DNA from: Ferruginibacter sp.
GTDB lineage: Bacteria; Bacteroidota; Bacteroidia; Chitinophagales; Chitinophagaceae
NCBI GenBank assembly: GCA_025963635.1
Contig: JAOQAK010000079.1
Location: forward strand, 1 to 64,000
Direction: 5' to 3'
Length of the DNA: 64,000 nt
Shown here in pieces: positions 17,630 through 26,898 of this stretch. Position 1 is the first letter of the stretch. Every line of letters begins with the position of its first letter. The position numbers were made by a program, and so were the translations under genes. Below the pieces are notes generated by a model. The model searched no databases. It saw only the letters and a program-made list of their open reading frames with translations, and was not told where the DNA came from.

Positions 17630-19984
17630 ATGACATCAATCGACCCAACATCTTTACCACAGCATACAACACCTGTTTCCAGGGGTGATATTGAATATTC
17701 AGTTGAGCAGGTTGCTCTTTTGCAATCGCTTTCCATGATGCAGGTTCATAAAAATGTAATCTTTAAAAAGGATGCTGCTGCCGGCTTCCCGGCTCAAACC
17801 TCAATGATCGGAAACATTGCAGAAAAAGAGGGTAACGATTCAGTTTCTCCGGCAGCAAGTGAAATAGTAAACATCGATCATCCTGATGCTACACTGGCGG
17901 CATTCGGAGAGGAAGCGTTTAACATGCCCCCGCCCGGCTTAATCAATAATAATGTACCGCTTGCCTTGAAAACCGTAAGCGGAAAATACAGGGGCCGCTC
18001 AACAAATGGTGACCTGGAACTTGAGCTGCGGGTTGATGTAGATGGAAGAAGGCCAATGAGAAGGGTGAGCGGAGATTTTTACCGTACCATGGGAGACACT
18101 ATCACGTATATCGGCTCTTTTATCATCCAGACACCAATCCTTTCTGTAACTCCAACACAGGTTGTAATTGACGGACAAGGAATGTTTTCGATAACAACCG
18201 CCTCTCCACGCCTCCAGGTCACCATTAAAAGGGTGGGCGAATTCATGTCACCCTCTGCCGCAGAAGCTCAGTTCATGACCGTTGAGGGCGTGCCTGGAAT
18301 AAAATATACCTGTAATTTCCAATCAGCCTACTTCAGGCGGGTTGAATTTGAAACTGATTTTGTAACGAATGTTCAGCCTTTTTCATCTTATAATACGGGA
18401 TTGCTTCCGTGCAATGGCCCGGTGCGTACGCTCACCGTAACAGCAGCATTCGCTGAAGCAGGCGTGGAAATGGTAGAAACGGGTGGCGCCAATGAAGTGC
18501 CCATAGCAATGGCGGGCCCTGATAAAGTTTGGACCAACAGGGAACTTCATGCATCAATGGAAAAACATTTTCAGTTATGGAAAGACGAGCCCGGGTGGAA
18601 GGTATGGTTACTCGCCGCAACCAGCCATAGAACAGAAGACGGGCTTCGGGGAGTAATGTTCGATCAACAGGGAGCCCAGCGGCAAGGATGTGCAGTGTTT
18701 CATGATGTGATAGGCGGCAATACGACAGAGGTTATAAGAGGGCAACTGCGTACTTATGTTCACGAAATGGGCCATTGTTTTAATTTGTATCATTCCCATC
18801 AAAAAGAATTTATGCATCCGCCTCAGCCCAACCGGCTGGATGCACTTTCGTGGATGCATTATCCTGATTATTATCTGTCTCCCAACGGATCCGGTGCATC
18901 AGCATACTGGGCGGCCTTTCCCTTCCAGTTTGACGACCTCGAAATAATTCATCTTCGCCATGCTTTTCGCAATGATATCATCATGGGTGGTAATAATTTT
19001 GGAACAGGTGCAGCTGATGTAGACCCAAACCTGTTTGCTGATCCCATTTTAGATAAAACGGGGCTGCAGTTAAAAATCAAAAGCGAGGCATCGTACTATT
19101 GCGGCGAACCAGTGGTGGTAGAGTTTAAGCTTGCACTGACGGATATGCGAGGCAAACGGGTAAATGCCCGTTTACATCCAAACTACGGATATGTTCAGGT
19201 AGGCATCAGTAAACCCGGGGGAAAGACAATTGTATATCGCCCTTTTTTGCAACAATGTGCCGATCCGGAAATCCTTACCCTCGATTGCGATCTGCCTGCT
19301 GTGTATGATAGTGCATATATTGGCTATGGTAAAGATGGCTTTTATTTTAATGAGCCGGGCGTATACGAACTCCGAGCTGTATATCATGCAATGGATAGTT
19401 CGCAGGTATTTTCAAACATATTGCGCTTCCGGGTAGATGCCCCGGCGGATAATCGCGAGAAGGAAATCGCAGACCTGTTTTTGGGCGAAGCGCAGGGAAA
19501 GCTTTTGTACCTGTTAGGATCTGATGCAGACAGTCTGCAAAAAGGAAACGAAGCATTTGACCACGTAATACAACAATACCCGGATCACCCGATGGCTGTA
19601 TATGCTAAATTAATAAAGGGGATGAATGCATCTTTATCATTCAAAACAATTGATACCAAAACAAAGGAAATATATACCCGGGAGGCAAATTTTTACGAGA
19701 GCGCAGCCTTACTTTCTGATGTCTTTGATGCGAGCACCGCTTTACTGCAAAACCCCGCTGCAGAAACGGGGGTTGATAATATTACACTGAATATGGCTGC
19801 GAAATCACTCGTTACTGTTCAGCAGGCCATGGGCGATACGCCTAAGGCAAATGCCACCGCTCAAAAAATATGCGCCTATTTCGCACTGGAAACTAAAGGC
19901 ATCCCTAAGTTTGTTCAGGATAAGATAAAGAGAGAAGTTTATGCTCTTTTACAAGACAATAAGGAAATGAATACAACTGGTTAA
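17630..19984 (+). CDS. metzincin-like metalloprotease with C-terminal Ig-like and helical domains
   Basis: A 784-residue protein without recognisable signal peptide. The zinc motif HEMGHCFNLYH starts at H378, fitting HExxHxxNxxH with Asn where metzincins usually have Gly. A Met-turn-like SWMHYP follows (M409). Residues ~90-210 are a beta-rich unknown domain. Residues ~480-610 form an Ig-like domain ending in EPGVYELRAVY and VFSNILRFRV. The last ~170 residues are helical and TPR-like (QYPDHPMAVYAKL). Likely a protease acting on proteins outside the producing compartment, delivered by an unknown route. It is preceded by conserved promoter copy 1 and followed by a gene with a related Ig-like end. 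Confidence 0.75.
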   Translation: MTSIDPTSLPQHTTPVSRGDIEYSVEQVALLQSLSMMQVHKNVIFKKDAAAGFPAQTSMIGNIAEKEGNDSVSPAASEIVNIDHPDATLAAFGEEAFNMPPPGLINNNVPLALKTVSGKYRGRSTNGDLELELRVDVDGRRPMRRVSGDFYRTMGDTITYIGSFIIQTPILSVTPTQVVIDGQGMFSITTASPRLQVTIKRVGEFMSPSAAEAQFMTVEGVPGIKYTCNFQSAYFRRVEFETDFVTNVQPFSSYNTGLLPCNGPVRTLTVTAAFAEAGVEMVETGGANEVPIAMAGPDKVWTNRELHASMEKHFQLWKDEPGWKVWLLAATSHRTEDGLRGVMFDQQGAQRQGCAVFHDVIGGNTTEVIRGQLRTYVHEMGHCFNLYHSHQKEFMHPPQPNRLDALSWMHYPDYYLSPNGSGASAYWAAFPFQFDDLEIIHLRHAFRNDIIMGGNNFGTGAADVDPNLFADPILDKTGLQLKIKSEASYYCGEPVVVEFKLALTDMRGKRVNARLHPNYGYVQVGISKPGGKTIVYRPFLQQCADPEILTLDCDLPAVYDSAYIGYGKDGFYFNEPGVYELRAVYHAMDSSQVFSNILRFRVDAPADNREKEIADLFLGEAQGKLLYLLGSDADSLQKGNEAFDHVIQQYPDHPMAVYAKLIKGMNASLSFKTIDTKTKEIYTREANFYESAALLSDVFDASTALLQNPAAETGVDNITLNMAAKSLVTVQQAMGDTPKANATAQKICAYFALETKGIPKFVQDKIKREVYALLQDNKEMNTTG

Positions 19985-20091
19985 CAGTAATGCGAAAAGC
20001 GGGTAACGTATCCATAAATAAAAAGCCTTAAGATGATTTCCGAAAACCATCTTGCCAGGGCATGCCCGGAAATAGTTTAAGCCATCTATTA

Positions 20092-20630
20092 ATGAATGAT
20101 ACAGCTGAAATATTTACTGTGACGCTTTATTGTGAATCTGCATTATCAGTTGACAAGCCCATAAGACTTGGCGACCATGTACCAATTCGCATTGAGGTAA
20201 AAAATGTATCTTCTAAACCAGTTTGGATAACCGGCGTGCTGGACGGTTCTGAAAGAGGATTGCGATTTCCTCATTATATGCCGCTCATTGAAGGACCGGT
20301 TGCAAATAAAAATGCACCGGAATATCCCGATGCCGGAACATCGCCCCTACGGAAAAAAGATTTTCGTTTATTGAGCCCGGAAGAAAGTTTCGATCCCACT
20401 AATGAAACAATTTATACAGGAATCCGATCGTTGCATTCAGAGACTTTGTTCCATCAATCGCGGGAGAATATCGTATCAGCCTGGTATTTTCAACGAATAG
20501 CAACAACAATGAACAATGGCTTGGCACCATGACCGACATAGAACAAACAGGGCTACTTTCGATGATTGCGCAGGTACCACATTGTACCATCCGTTCAAAT
20601 ATTCTGATAGTACAAATTTCAACGGCTTAA
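20092..20630 (+). pseudogene. Ig-like domain protein, apparently frameshifted
   Basis: The frame from the ATG at 20092 (MNDTAEIFTVTLYCES) is protein-like up to about residue 113 (EESFDPTNETIYTG) and then degenerates, stopping at 20532. From about 20421 the +2 frame becomes protein-like (VAFRDFVPSIAGEYRISLVF) and continues to a stop at 20628-20630, ending IRSNILIVQISTA. The product resembles the Ig-like end of the upstream metzincin (PGVYELRAVY / SNILRFRV). So this is one gene with a small indel near 20415-20432, or a base-call error. The function is unknown. Confidence 0.65.
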
Positions 20631-20686
20631 CGAAGATCATTTTTGGGCCCCCGTTCAACAGCATGAAAATTAGCTTTCACGTGAAC

Positions 20687-20719
20687 TTGCATTTCTCGTA
20701 ATTAGATATTATGTTAGTA
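20687..20719 (+). promoter_or_regulatory. conserved promoter motif, copy 2 (TTGCA-N18-TATGTTAGTA)
   Basis: TTGCA 20687-20691, 18 nt, TATGTTAGTA 20710-20719. It is preceded by CACGTGAAC and followed by a stretch ending CCTTTGAT, both shared with copy 3 at 22189, so these two look duplicated. It would transcribe the 21018 lipoprotein operon with a ~290 nt leader holding leader element A. No gene is seen in 20631-21017. Confidence 0.65.
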
Positions 20720-20966
20720 GTCGAATTCACTGCCTTTGATGCACCCACCCTGCTTTTCCTTGTTGGTTGGTTTAAAAAAAATATAAATAAATTGGTGTAC
20801 ATGGAGTAATGGTATCAGCAGGATAGCGCCCTGATCTCTTAAGCAAATCAACATTCAAAACATTTAACAGGGAAATCTCTTTGCAGCAATTTAAATAAAT
20901 AGCGCAGGGTTTTACCTGCAGAAATAATTATAAGGGAGAACGCTGAAACCCTTTAAACAGTAAGCA

Positions 20967-20999
20967 CCGGGTAGCCGAAAACGGTAGACAGAGTAGGCA
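20967..20999 (+). promoter_or_regulatory. leader element A (conserved 5'-UTR motif)
   Basis: CCGGGTAGCCGAAAACGG (20967-20984), 6 nt, GAGTAGGCA (20991-20999), then 18 nt to the ATG at 21018. CCG-AAAA-CGG can form a small hairpin, while GCC could instead pair with the downstream GGC. Upstream ACCC (20948-20951) can pair with GGGT. An AAACAGTAAGC stretch just before it is shared with element C. Confidence 0.75.
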
Positions 21000-21017
21000 A
21001 CAAACAATCAACTCAAT

Positions 21018-21455
21018 ATGAAAAAGAATCGTTTTTTACACTCCTTTTTTGTGCTTTTAATTACGCTACTGATAATTAGTTGTGGTGCCGGTTTGCATTA
21101 TTCCAAGTCTTCGGATACCGCTAATTCGCAAATTATTACCGAGGCGCAAACCTTGCTGAGTAAATCTTCAGAACCGTATAATTCACATGCCGCTGAAGTA
21201 GATTCTTTGAAGGCTCATATCGATAGGGTTGTTGCAGACGAAGCCAGGCGCGGGAAGAATGATGCTACGAAGGCAATGTGGACGGCTGTTCAGAAAGACA
21301 AGCAAAACCTGTACGACTTTTTTAACCTATGGAAACAACAGGGTACAATTAGCCAGGCTGCGGTTACAGAGATTGGGAACAAAATGATGGCGGTATTAAA
21401 TGTCATTCAAACATGGGAACAGCGCAAAAAAGACGGTCCGCTTTTTAATCATTAA
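21018..21455 (+). CDS. lipoprotein of unknown function
   Basis: A 145-residue protein with signal peptide and lipobox (LIISC at ~18-22). The mature part is helical and charged, with a conserved-looking WTAVQKDKQNLYDFFNLWKQ. It is the first gene after promoter copy 2 and leader element A. The next gene starts 21 nt downstream. A binding or immunity role toward the neighbouring hydrolases is possible but not shown. Confidence 0.7.
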   Translation: MKKNRFLHSFFVLLITLLIISCGAGLHYSKSSDTANSQIITEAQTLLSKSSEPYNSHAAEVDSLKAHIDRVVADEARRGKNDATKAMWTAVQKDKQNLYDFFNLWKQQGTISQAAVTEIGNKMMAVLNVIQTWEQRKKDGPLFNH

Positions 21456-21476
21456 TAACCATTAAATCAAAATTAT

Positions 21477-21854
21477 ATGCCAAACAATACTCAGGCTCCC
21501 GACATGAAAGAAATCTTTGCTGATATAGAAAAGCAAGTAATGACGCTTGCTGAAACTACGGTAAGCAACTTTAAAGACCAGGCTGTGGCCGATGCAAAAA
21601 ACCTGGTAAATGTTTTTAAGAATGATATCATACGGTGGACAAATTTGTTAAGCACCGGCCAGATCACCATTGCAGAATTTGAATTTTTAGTGGGTACAGA
21701 AAAATCAATTACGAAGATGGTAGCTTTGGAACAAGCCGGCCTGGCACAGTTGAGAATTTCAGCTTTCTTATCTGGTGTATTGAATGTAGTTACGGACGTG
21801 GTACTAAAAACCGTGGTAGGGAATGAAACACCGGCACCACAGGTAGTGGTCTGA
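21477..21854 (+). CDS. hypothetical helical protein (125 aa)
   Basis: No signal peptide. Long amphipathic helices (FADIEKQVMTLAETTVSNF) and a C-terminal hydrophobic stretch (FLSGVLNVVTDVVLKTVV) that might insert in or lie on a membrane. It is co-transcribed with the lipoprotein at 21018 and followed by a clear terminator. No family recognised. Confidence 0.65.
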   Translation: MPNNTQAPDMKEIFADIEKQVMTLAETTVSNFKDQAVADAKNLVNVFKNDIIRWTNLLSTGQITIAEFEFLVGTEKSITKMVALEQAGLAQLRISAFLSGVLNVVTDVVLKTVVGNETPAPQVVV

Positions 21855-21885
21855 CACAATTACTATTGAAGGAACATATTGCAGG

Positions 21886-21910
21886 ATCAGCGGTAACCCG
21901 CTGATTTTTT
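21886..21910 (+). terminator. intrinsic terminator after the 21018-21854 operon
   Basis: ATCAGCGG (21886-21893), loop TAAC, CCGCTGAT (21898-21905), then a T-run. A perfect 8-bp stem with U-tract 32 nt after the stop of the 125-aa protein. Confidence 0.9.
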
Positions 21911-22188
21911 CTTTATAATGGAAAATGCCGCTGGTGTGATTAACAGCTCATTCATTCAACAATCATGTGACCACATAAAAATCTGCACTGAAGCTAACTG
22001 TTGTAATCAGGAAAAATCCTTCCTGGTTAGCATGGTTTTCCTGTTGCCGGCTAAACAGAGATTTTTAAACTTTGTATCAGCATTTATTACGGTCTTTTAT
22101 TTTTTACCAGGTTAGCAGCACAAACAATCAGCTTATTTGGACTCAGCAACAAATAGCGAATCAATTATTAAATAACCGGCACGTGTAC

Positions 22189-22221
22189 TTGCATTTGTGC
22201 TGATTAGATGGTATGTTAGTA
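22189..22221 (+). promoter_or_regulatory. conserved promoter motif, copy 3 (TTGCA-N18-TATGTTAGTA)
   Basis: TTGCA 22189-22193, 18 nt, TATGTTAGTA 22212-22221, preceded by CACGTGTAC. It lies between the terminator at 21886 and the GH19 gene and would give a ~210 nt leader containing element B. The 586 nt gap holds no other supported gene; a 65-codon frame at 21918-22115 is not protein-like. Confidence 0.65.
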
Positions 22222-22391
22222 CTCAAATCTATTCCTTTGATCAATCTGCATTGATTTTCCCTGGATTTTGCTGAGAAATATACAGTGTACTTTCTTGTGT
22301 ACCATTCCGCCATGAGCTGTTGATAAAACAAAACGAACTCAAATATTTATCCGATCCTACTGATTTCCTTCAATCAATTGTAAATAATATA

Positions 22392-22425
22392 CCGGTTAGC
22401 CGAAAACGGGATCAACGAGTAGGCA
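22392..22425 (+). promoter_or_regulatory. leader element B
   Basis: CCGGTTAGCCGAAAACGG (22392-22409), 7 nt, GAGTAGGCA (22417-22425), then 15 nt to the ATG at 22441. One base differs from copies A and D in the first block (GGTTAG for GGGTAG). Confidence 0.75.
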
Positions 22426-22440
22426 AAAATCAATTCCAAA

Positions 22441-23022
22441 ATGACACTCGGACAAATTAAAGAAACAACCTGCTCTTCCACTGCTAACGCAACAAAGTTT
22501 ATGTCTTTCATAAATGATACCTGCGTTAAGTTTGACATTAGCACACCTATTCGCCAGCTCTGTTTCCTGGCACAGGTGGGCCACGAAAGTGGAAGTCTTT
22601 TTTTTACAGAAGAATTGGCGAGCGGTGCCTTATATGAAGGCCGTAAATCTTTAGGCAATACCCAACCGGGGGATGGTGTAAGGTTTAAGGGGCGTGGTTT
22701 AATACAGATCACCGGTCGTTCCAATTACAAAGCAGTGGGAGATGCTTTAGGGATAGACTTTATCAAAAGTCCCACCCTCTTGGGAGGAAAGAATGTAAAT
22801 GTATGCTCCAATGAGCAGCTAAAAAATGCGGCTTTAAGCGCAGGATGGTTTTGGAACAGCCGTAAACTAAATGCCATAGCAGATATGATCAATATTGCCA
22901 AGCCCATCGACAGCGGTAGCAATCTTGAAAACTTTACACTCCTAACCCGGAAGATCAATGGCGGAACCAACGGGTTGCACGATAGGCTGAACAGGTATAA
23001 AACCGGGGTAAAGTTTTTTTAG
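22441..23022 (+). CDS. GH19-family chitinase/lysozyme-like hydrolase
   Basis: A 193-residue enzyme without signal peptide, consisting of a bare GH19 catalytic domain. The catalytic Glu lies in VGHESGSLFF; the family block GDGVRFKGRGLIQITGRSNY follows, then SAGWFWNSRKLN and LTRKINGGTNGLHDR. Such compact GH19 proteins are usual for phage endolysins and secreted lytic effectors acting on peptidoglycan or chitin. It is first in an operon with the membrane proteins at 23083 and 24201. Absence of a signal peptide means export would need a dedicated system or lysis. Confidence 0.9.
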   Translation: MTLGQIKETTCSSTANATKFMSFINDTCVKFDISTPIRQLCFLAQVGHESGSLFFTEELASGALYEGRKSLGNTQPGDGVRFKGRGLIQITGRSNYKAVGDALGIDFIKSPTLLGGKNVNVCSNEQLKNAALSAGWFWNSRKLNAIADMINIAKPIDSGSNLENFTLLTRKINGGTNGLHDRLNRYKTGVKFF

Positions 23023-23082
23023 AAGCAAACAGGCACAACCTTCCAAACAGGATTGATTTTATCGAAATAAAAAATAATCATT

Positions 23083-24171
23083 ATGAGTGGCTTCCCGATA
23101 TTAGACCTGGTGATAGGGATGATATTTCTTTATTTCCTGCTAAGTATTATCTGCAGTTCTGCAGTTGAATTATGGTTTTCAATGTGCAATACCAGGGCCC
23201 GCTTATTGGAACAATGGTTAAAGCGGATTTTTGACATACAGGCGCTTGACTCCCATGGAATTCCTAAGCTTGAGGGAAATAAACCGGTAAGTGTAGGGGA
23301 AGAAATTATGAATCATTGCATGGTAACCGCTTTATCCAAAACGGGGAAGTCTACCTCTTATATTGATGCAGTCAATTTTGTTTCGGCCCTTCTTGATAAA
23401 ATTACACTGGCGCCTGCCAAACCGGGCACAAATGCAGTTCAGCTTCCGCCGGTTAATCTTGATCAGTACATTGCTGCCATTGAACAGTCCAATTCAATAT
23501 CAGGGGAATTAAAACGAACCATATTAAGTTTTGCCCACCAGGCAAAAGTTGCGGCGGAAGTAGCCATCCCTGCCGCCACAAATGTTACAGCAACGATCAG
23601 TTCAGCCATTAAAAGCGATCTCGATCAATTTCGGGAGCGGCTGGAGAATTGGTACGATACAAATGCTAACCGGCTTACCGGCACATTGAAACGAAAAAAG
23701 GTACTGCCCTCAACATTCATCCTGGGAACCATTATAACGATTGCATTAAATGCAGACACAATAGAGATCAGCAAATATCTCTACACTAATAAGGATGCGG
23801 CCAAACAACTTTCAACCACTGCAATGAACACTTACCGGGAAATAGATTCGGCGAACAAAGCCAGCATTGCCGCCAGTACCGGGGACCCTAAAACCGTTGA
23901 TGATTTAAATCAACAGGCTGTTCAAATAAAACAATATATCGACAGTGTACAAGTTTTGAACTTACCAATTGGCTGGAAAAATAAGCCTGTCACAGACAGC
24001 AAGTCTTTCTGGAATTATTTCTTTGATATCGCCCATATCGGCGGTTGGCTGGCTACTATTTTGGCGATTTGCATGGGTTCTCCTTTTTGGTTCGACCTGT
24101 TAAATAAAATAGCCAATGTGCGGGGTGTTGGCCCGAAGCCGCCTGTGCCAGATAGCAGTGGCAAAAATTAA
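23083..24171 (+). CDS. membrane protein of unknown function (362 aa)
   Basis: The N-terminal helix at ~8-28 (VIGMIFLYFLLSIICSSAVEL) leads to a soluble middle part of ~180 residues. Two further membrane helices follow at ~210-230 (STFILGTIITIALNADTI) and ~320-345 (IGGWLATILAICMGSPFWFDLL). The ALNADT and GSPFWFDLLNK motifs recur in unnamed proteins of many bacteria. 60 nt behind the GH19 gene and 29 nt before the next, so probably one operon. Confidence 0.75.
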   Translation: MSGFPILDLVIGMIFLYFLLSIICSSAVELWFSMCNTRARLLEQWLKRIFDIQALDSHGIPKLEGNKPVSVGEEIMNHCMVTALSKTGKSTSYIDAVNFVSALLDKITLAPAKPGTNAVQLPPVNLDQYIAAIEQSNSISGELKRTILSFAHQAKVAAEVAIPAATNVTATISSAIKSDLDQFRERLENWYDTNANRLTGTLKRKKVLPSTFILGTIITIALNADTIEISKYLYTNKDAAKQLSTTAMNTYREIDSANKASIAASTGDPKTVDDLNQQAVQIKQYIDSVQVLNLPIGWKNKPVTDSKSFWNYFFDIAHIGGWLATILAICMGSPFWFDLLNKIANVRGVGPKPPVPDSSGKN

Positions 24172-24200
24172 CCCATTACTTTTTATTTCAAAACTATACC

Positions 24201-24932
24201 ATGAAAAAGAGCTTGTTATTTATTATTATGTGCTTCTGCTCCTGCCAAATAATATGGGCACAGTCCAACCCGGATTCGGCAAAGAAAGCAAAAGCCGATT
24301 CTGCCAGGCTGGAGTTGCAACGCAAGATGGATTCAGCCCGTAAAGCGGATTCCACACACAAGGCAGACTCAATACGTAGGGCAGAGGCAATGGCTAAAAC
24401 TGCTGCTTTAAACAATCTTGCAAAAAAAGATTCTATCCCGGATAAAGCTTGCAATTGCTGTAAACCTCATGAAAAAACAGCCCCGAATTTTGGTGAATGG
24501 CTGCTGATAGCTGTGCCGGTCGTAATATTCTTAATAATTTTTTATTCAATCGGCAAAGCTGAAGGTTTTAAATTTAATGATGCGTTGACTGAAAGTGATC
24601 AAACGCAGCAAACAAAGCAAAATCCTCAATATACCATCGAAAATTTAAAGGAGCTAAAAGATACGCCCAACTTATCCATTGTATTACCACCCACGATCCA
24701 GGTTACGCCCGGCGAAGCAACTTATCGGCCAAGCATCAGCCGTTATATTGCATTTATCACCAGCCTGTTTGCACTTATTATTGCATTGTCCATGAGCAGC
24801 TTTTTTATATACCATTATATTTCTACAGGCTGCCCTCCTGACCTGGGAGCTTTATCAACCATTTTGATTGCTTTGGGAGTTGGTATGGTCCCCTACGCAT
24901 TTAATAAAGTATCAACCGCCATTAAGTCCTGA
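24201..24932 (+). CDS. exported/membrane protein with Lys-Ala-Asp-Ser repeats
   Basis: A 243-residue protein. It has a signal peptide (1-20), then a charged coiled-coil-like stretch with repeated KADS units (DSARKADSTHKADSIRRAEA, ~45-64) and a CNCC motif (~85). One membrane helix lies at ~105 (LLIAVPVVIFLIIFYSIG) and two near the C-terminus. It probably spans the envelope. Last gene of the GH19 operon. No family recognised. Confidence 0.65.
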   Translation: MKKSLLFIIMCFCSCQIIWAQSNPDSAKKAKADSARLELQRKMDSARKADSTHKADSIRRAEAMAKTAALNNLAKKDSIPDKACNCCKPHEKTAPNFGEWLLIAVPVVIFLIIFYSIGKAEGFKFNDALTESDQTQQTKQNPQYTIENLKELKDTPNLSIVLPPTIQVTPGEATYRPSISRYIAFITSLFALIIALSMSSFFIYHYISTGCPPDLGALSTILIALGVGMVPYAFNKVSTAIKS

Positions 24933-25211
24933 TCTGAATCCTTCGTAAAAAATTAATAGCAAACCCAATCGATTCCAAGGACTAGTAAGCGAGGATGAAT
25001 ACAATGAAAGAATATCTTTCATTTAGGTCATGCTGCTTATGATTCGGTGCCGGCTTTAATGGATGCTTTTGTGGGCCGCTGAATAAATACCAGGAGGCAA
25101 TTGCTACACCTGATATTTGCGAACGTCAAAGAAAAAGCGTAAACGATCAATGGTAAAATTATAAAACATCAAGAGGGATAATTGCTGAACACCCGTATAA
25201 AACAGTAAGCG

Positions 25212-25242
25212 CCGGGAAGCCGAAAACGGAATAGAGTAGGCA
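25212..25242 (+). promoter_or_regulatory. leader element C
   Basis: CCGGGAAGCCGAAAACGG (25212-25229), 4 nt, GAGTAGGCA (25234-25242), then 17 nt to the ATG at 25260. AAACAGTAAGC directly upstream is shared with element A; CCCG at ~25193 can pair with CGGG. I find no copy of the TTGCA-N18 motif in the 327 nt gap 24933-25259 and no gene there. Confidence 0.75.
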
Positions 25243-25259
25243 AATGAAAACTTATCAAT

Positions 25260-25616
25260 ATGGCAGTAAAACATGTAGACCTGGATGATGTCTATCTTCC
25301 AAAAACAAATAATAATGACATTATTGTTGATGTTACCATCGGTGAGGGTCAAAACGGAGCTTATGTAATTTTTTTCGAAACAGATTTTATCAGTGCAAAC
25401 GGCCCGGCCAATATCGGCAAACGGGCAAATGTGGTTGGAAAGAAAACAACCATTTCCGTGGTGATTGTTGACGAATTGGAAGAGACCAATTTAACAAGCA
25501 TGACAGTGATGATTTCTGAAGGAGATAACAATTTCACCGAGATCGGCCCATTTAAAGCACAGGCAGAAAATCATCTTGATACCGTTATTTATACCTTAAA
25601 ATTAACACACCAATGA
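25260..25616 (+). CDS. hypothetical beta-rich protein (118 aa)
   Basis: Soluble, no signal peptide. Regular beta strands (DIIVDVTIGEGQNGAYVIFF, TTISVVIVDELEETN, MTVMISEGDNN) suggest an Ig-like or jelly-roll fold. Its stop overlaps the start of the next gene (ATGA), so the two are translationally coupled. It is headed by leader element C. Function unknown. Confidence 0.7.
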   Translation: MAVKHVDLDDVYLPKTNNNDIIVDVTIGEGQNGAYVIFFETDFISANGPANIGKRANVVGKKTTISVVIVDELEETNLTSMTVMISEGDNNFTEIGPFKAQAENHLDTVIYTLKLTHQ

Positions 25617-26803
25617 TACGCTGCATTTCAGTACTGGTTACAGCGCTGTTATTAACTTACGGCCTGTACGCACAGGATACGTCCAACATTACCGTCCCCA
25701 CAAGTCCGGCTTTTAGCATTTTGGATTTTGAGCCATCTTCCGTAATGCGCCCGACGAATGCTAAAGCACTTGCCGCAGACGTGCTTAATTCTTTTGATCA
25801 AAATGGCAAATTGCTTATGAACCTGGGTCTTGAAGTAGCACCCTACTGGCTTAAAAGCCATCCAAAACTGGATAGGGCAACTTACCTGGAGCCCAATTTC
25901 GGACAAACGTTTTTACAAAGTCTTAGCTTATCCGCTGCAACGGTGAAGGATTCGGCCTCGGGCACAAACAAATTAGGTGGCGGCTTTCGGTTTAAGTTAT
26001 CGAATGGAAAACCTGTAGATGAATTAGCTACCGCGAGCGCTGAATTTCAAACAAAAAAAACAGTCGTTGCTACCATTAACGCGGTCAGGGCCCTGGTTGG
26101 GACAGGCATCAATACAAAACAAAAAGCGGTTGATGCAATTGAAGCTGCACTTGTACAAGGCGGAACAGATACCTCGCTGATAAATAAATTCAAAGCCGAA
26201 GCTGCCACACTTGCACCGGCTTACCCGGAAACGAACACAGGAATTACAGACTTTTTAATTAAGCTGCTCACTGACAGGGTTGAAGCTTATGGTGAATTAG
26301 CAAAGAAAGTTTCGCGGCTTCTCTACGAGCGAAAAGGTTTTATAGTAGAACTTGCCGGTGCACTTAGTTATACCGCTTCACAAAACAATAGCCTGGACAA
26401 GACCGGATTTTGGGCAAATGCTTCTTATTTTGTTTCTCCTGAAGATCTTTTCACGCTTACAGCGAGATACCTTTTCCGGAACACAGATTCGGCAATTACA
26501 AACTTTGATGTTGGCCTTGGATTTTTAAAAAAAGCAAGCAATTATAATATTTCCGTTGAAGCAATGTTAAGGCATTACCGGGCTGAAATCCCTGTTAATA
26601 ACCAGCCCAGCAAACGTATTGAAAAAGATTTTACCTACCGTTTGGCCGTACAGGGTTCTTACATGATCAATAAAGACATTAGCATTAATATAAGTTTTGG
26701 AAAGGACTTTTACTCTCCTTTCATTTCACGCTCAGGTTTCTTTTCTATACTTGGGTTTAACTATAGTCTTTTCAGCAAAAAGCCCCCGATACAAGCGGAA
26801 TAA
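25613..26803 (+). CDS. putative outer-membrane or periplasmic beta protein
   Basis: A 396-residue protein with a signal peptide ending GLYAQ. The C-terminal half has alternating hydrophobic strands ending in aromatics (GFWANASYFVSPEDLFTLTA, YNISVEAMLRHY, DISINISFGKDFYS) and a final FSILGFNYSLF, typical of an outer-membrane barrel. The middle is helical. Coupled to the 118-aa protein upstream. It may be an outer-membrane partner of the hydrolase cluster; inference only. Confidence 0.65.
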   Translation: MIRCISVLVTALLLTYGLYAQDTSNITVPTSPAFSILDFEPSSVMRPTNAKALAADVLNSFDQNGKLLMNLGLEVAPYWLKSHPKLDRATYLEPNFGQTFLQSLSLSAATVKDSASGTNKLGGGFRFKLSNGKPVDELATASAEFQTKKTVVATINAVRALVGTGINTKQKAVDAIEAALVQGGTDTSLINKFKAEAATLAPAYPETNTGITDFLIKLLTDRVEAYGELAKKVSRLLYERKGFIVELAGALSYTASQNNSLDKTGFWANASYFVSPEDLFTLTARYLFRNTDSAITNFDVGLGFLKKASNYNISVEAMLRHYRAEIPVNNQPSKRIEKDFTYRLAVQGSYMINKDISINISFGKDFYSPFISRSGFFSILGFNYSLFSKKPPIQAE

Positions 26804-26898
26804 AGGGTGAGCGTTTTTGAAAAAACCATGCTATTAATAGATCAGCCGCAGTCATATCATTTAAGAATCTTTAAGATCAACACTAATAAAAACAATGT

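Noticed and set aside
20941..21000. Possible c-di-GMP (GEMM) or cobalamin riboswitch at leader element A
   Set aside because: CCGGGTAGCCG loosely recalls the 3' part of GEMM, but the conserved upstream GEMM core and tetraloop are missing in all four copies; cobalamin core elements are also absent.
21918..22115. 65-codon frame after the terminator at 21886
   Set aside because: No protein-like pattern; it lies between a terminator and a promoter motif.
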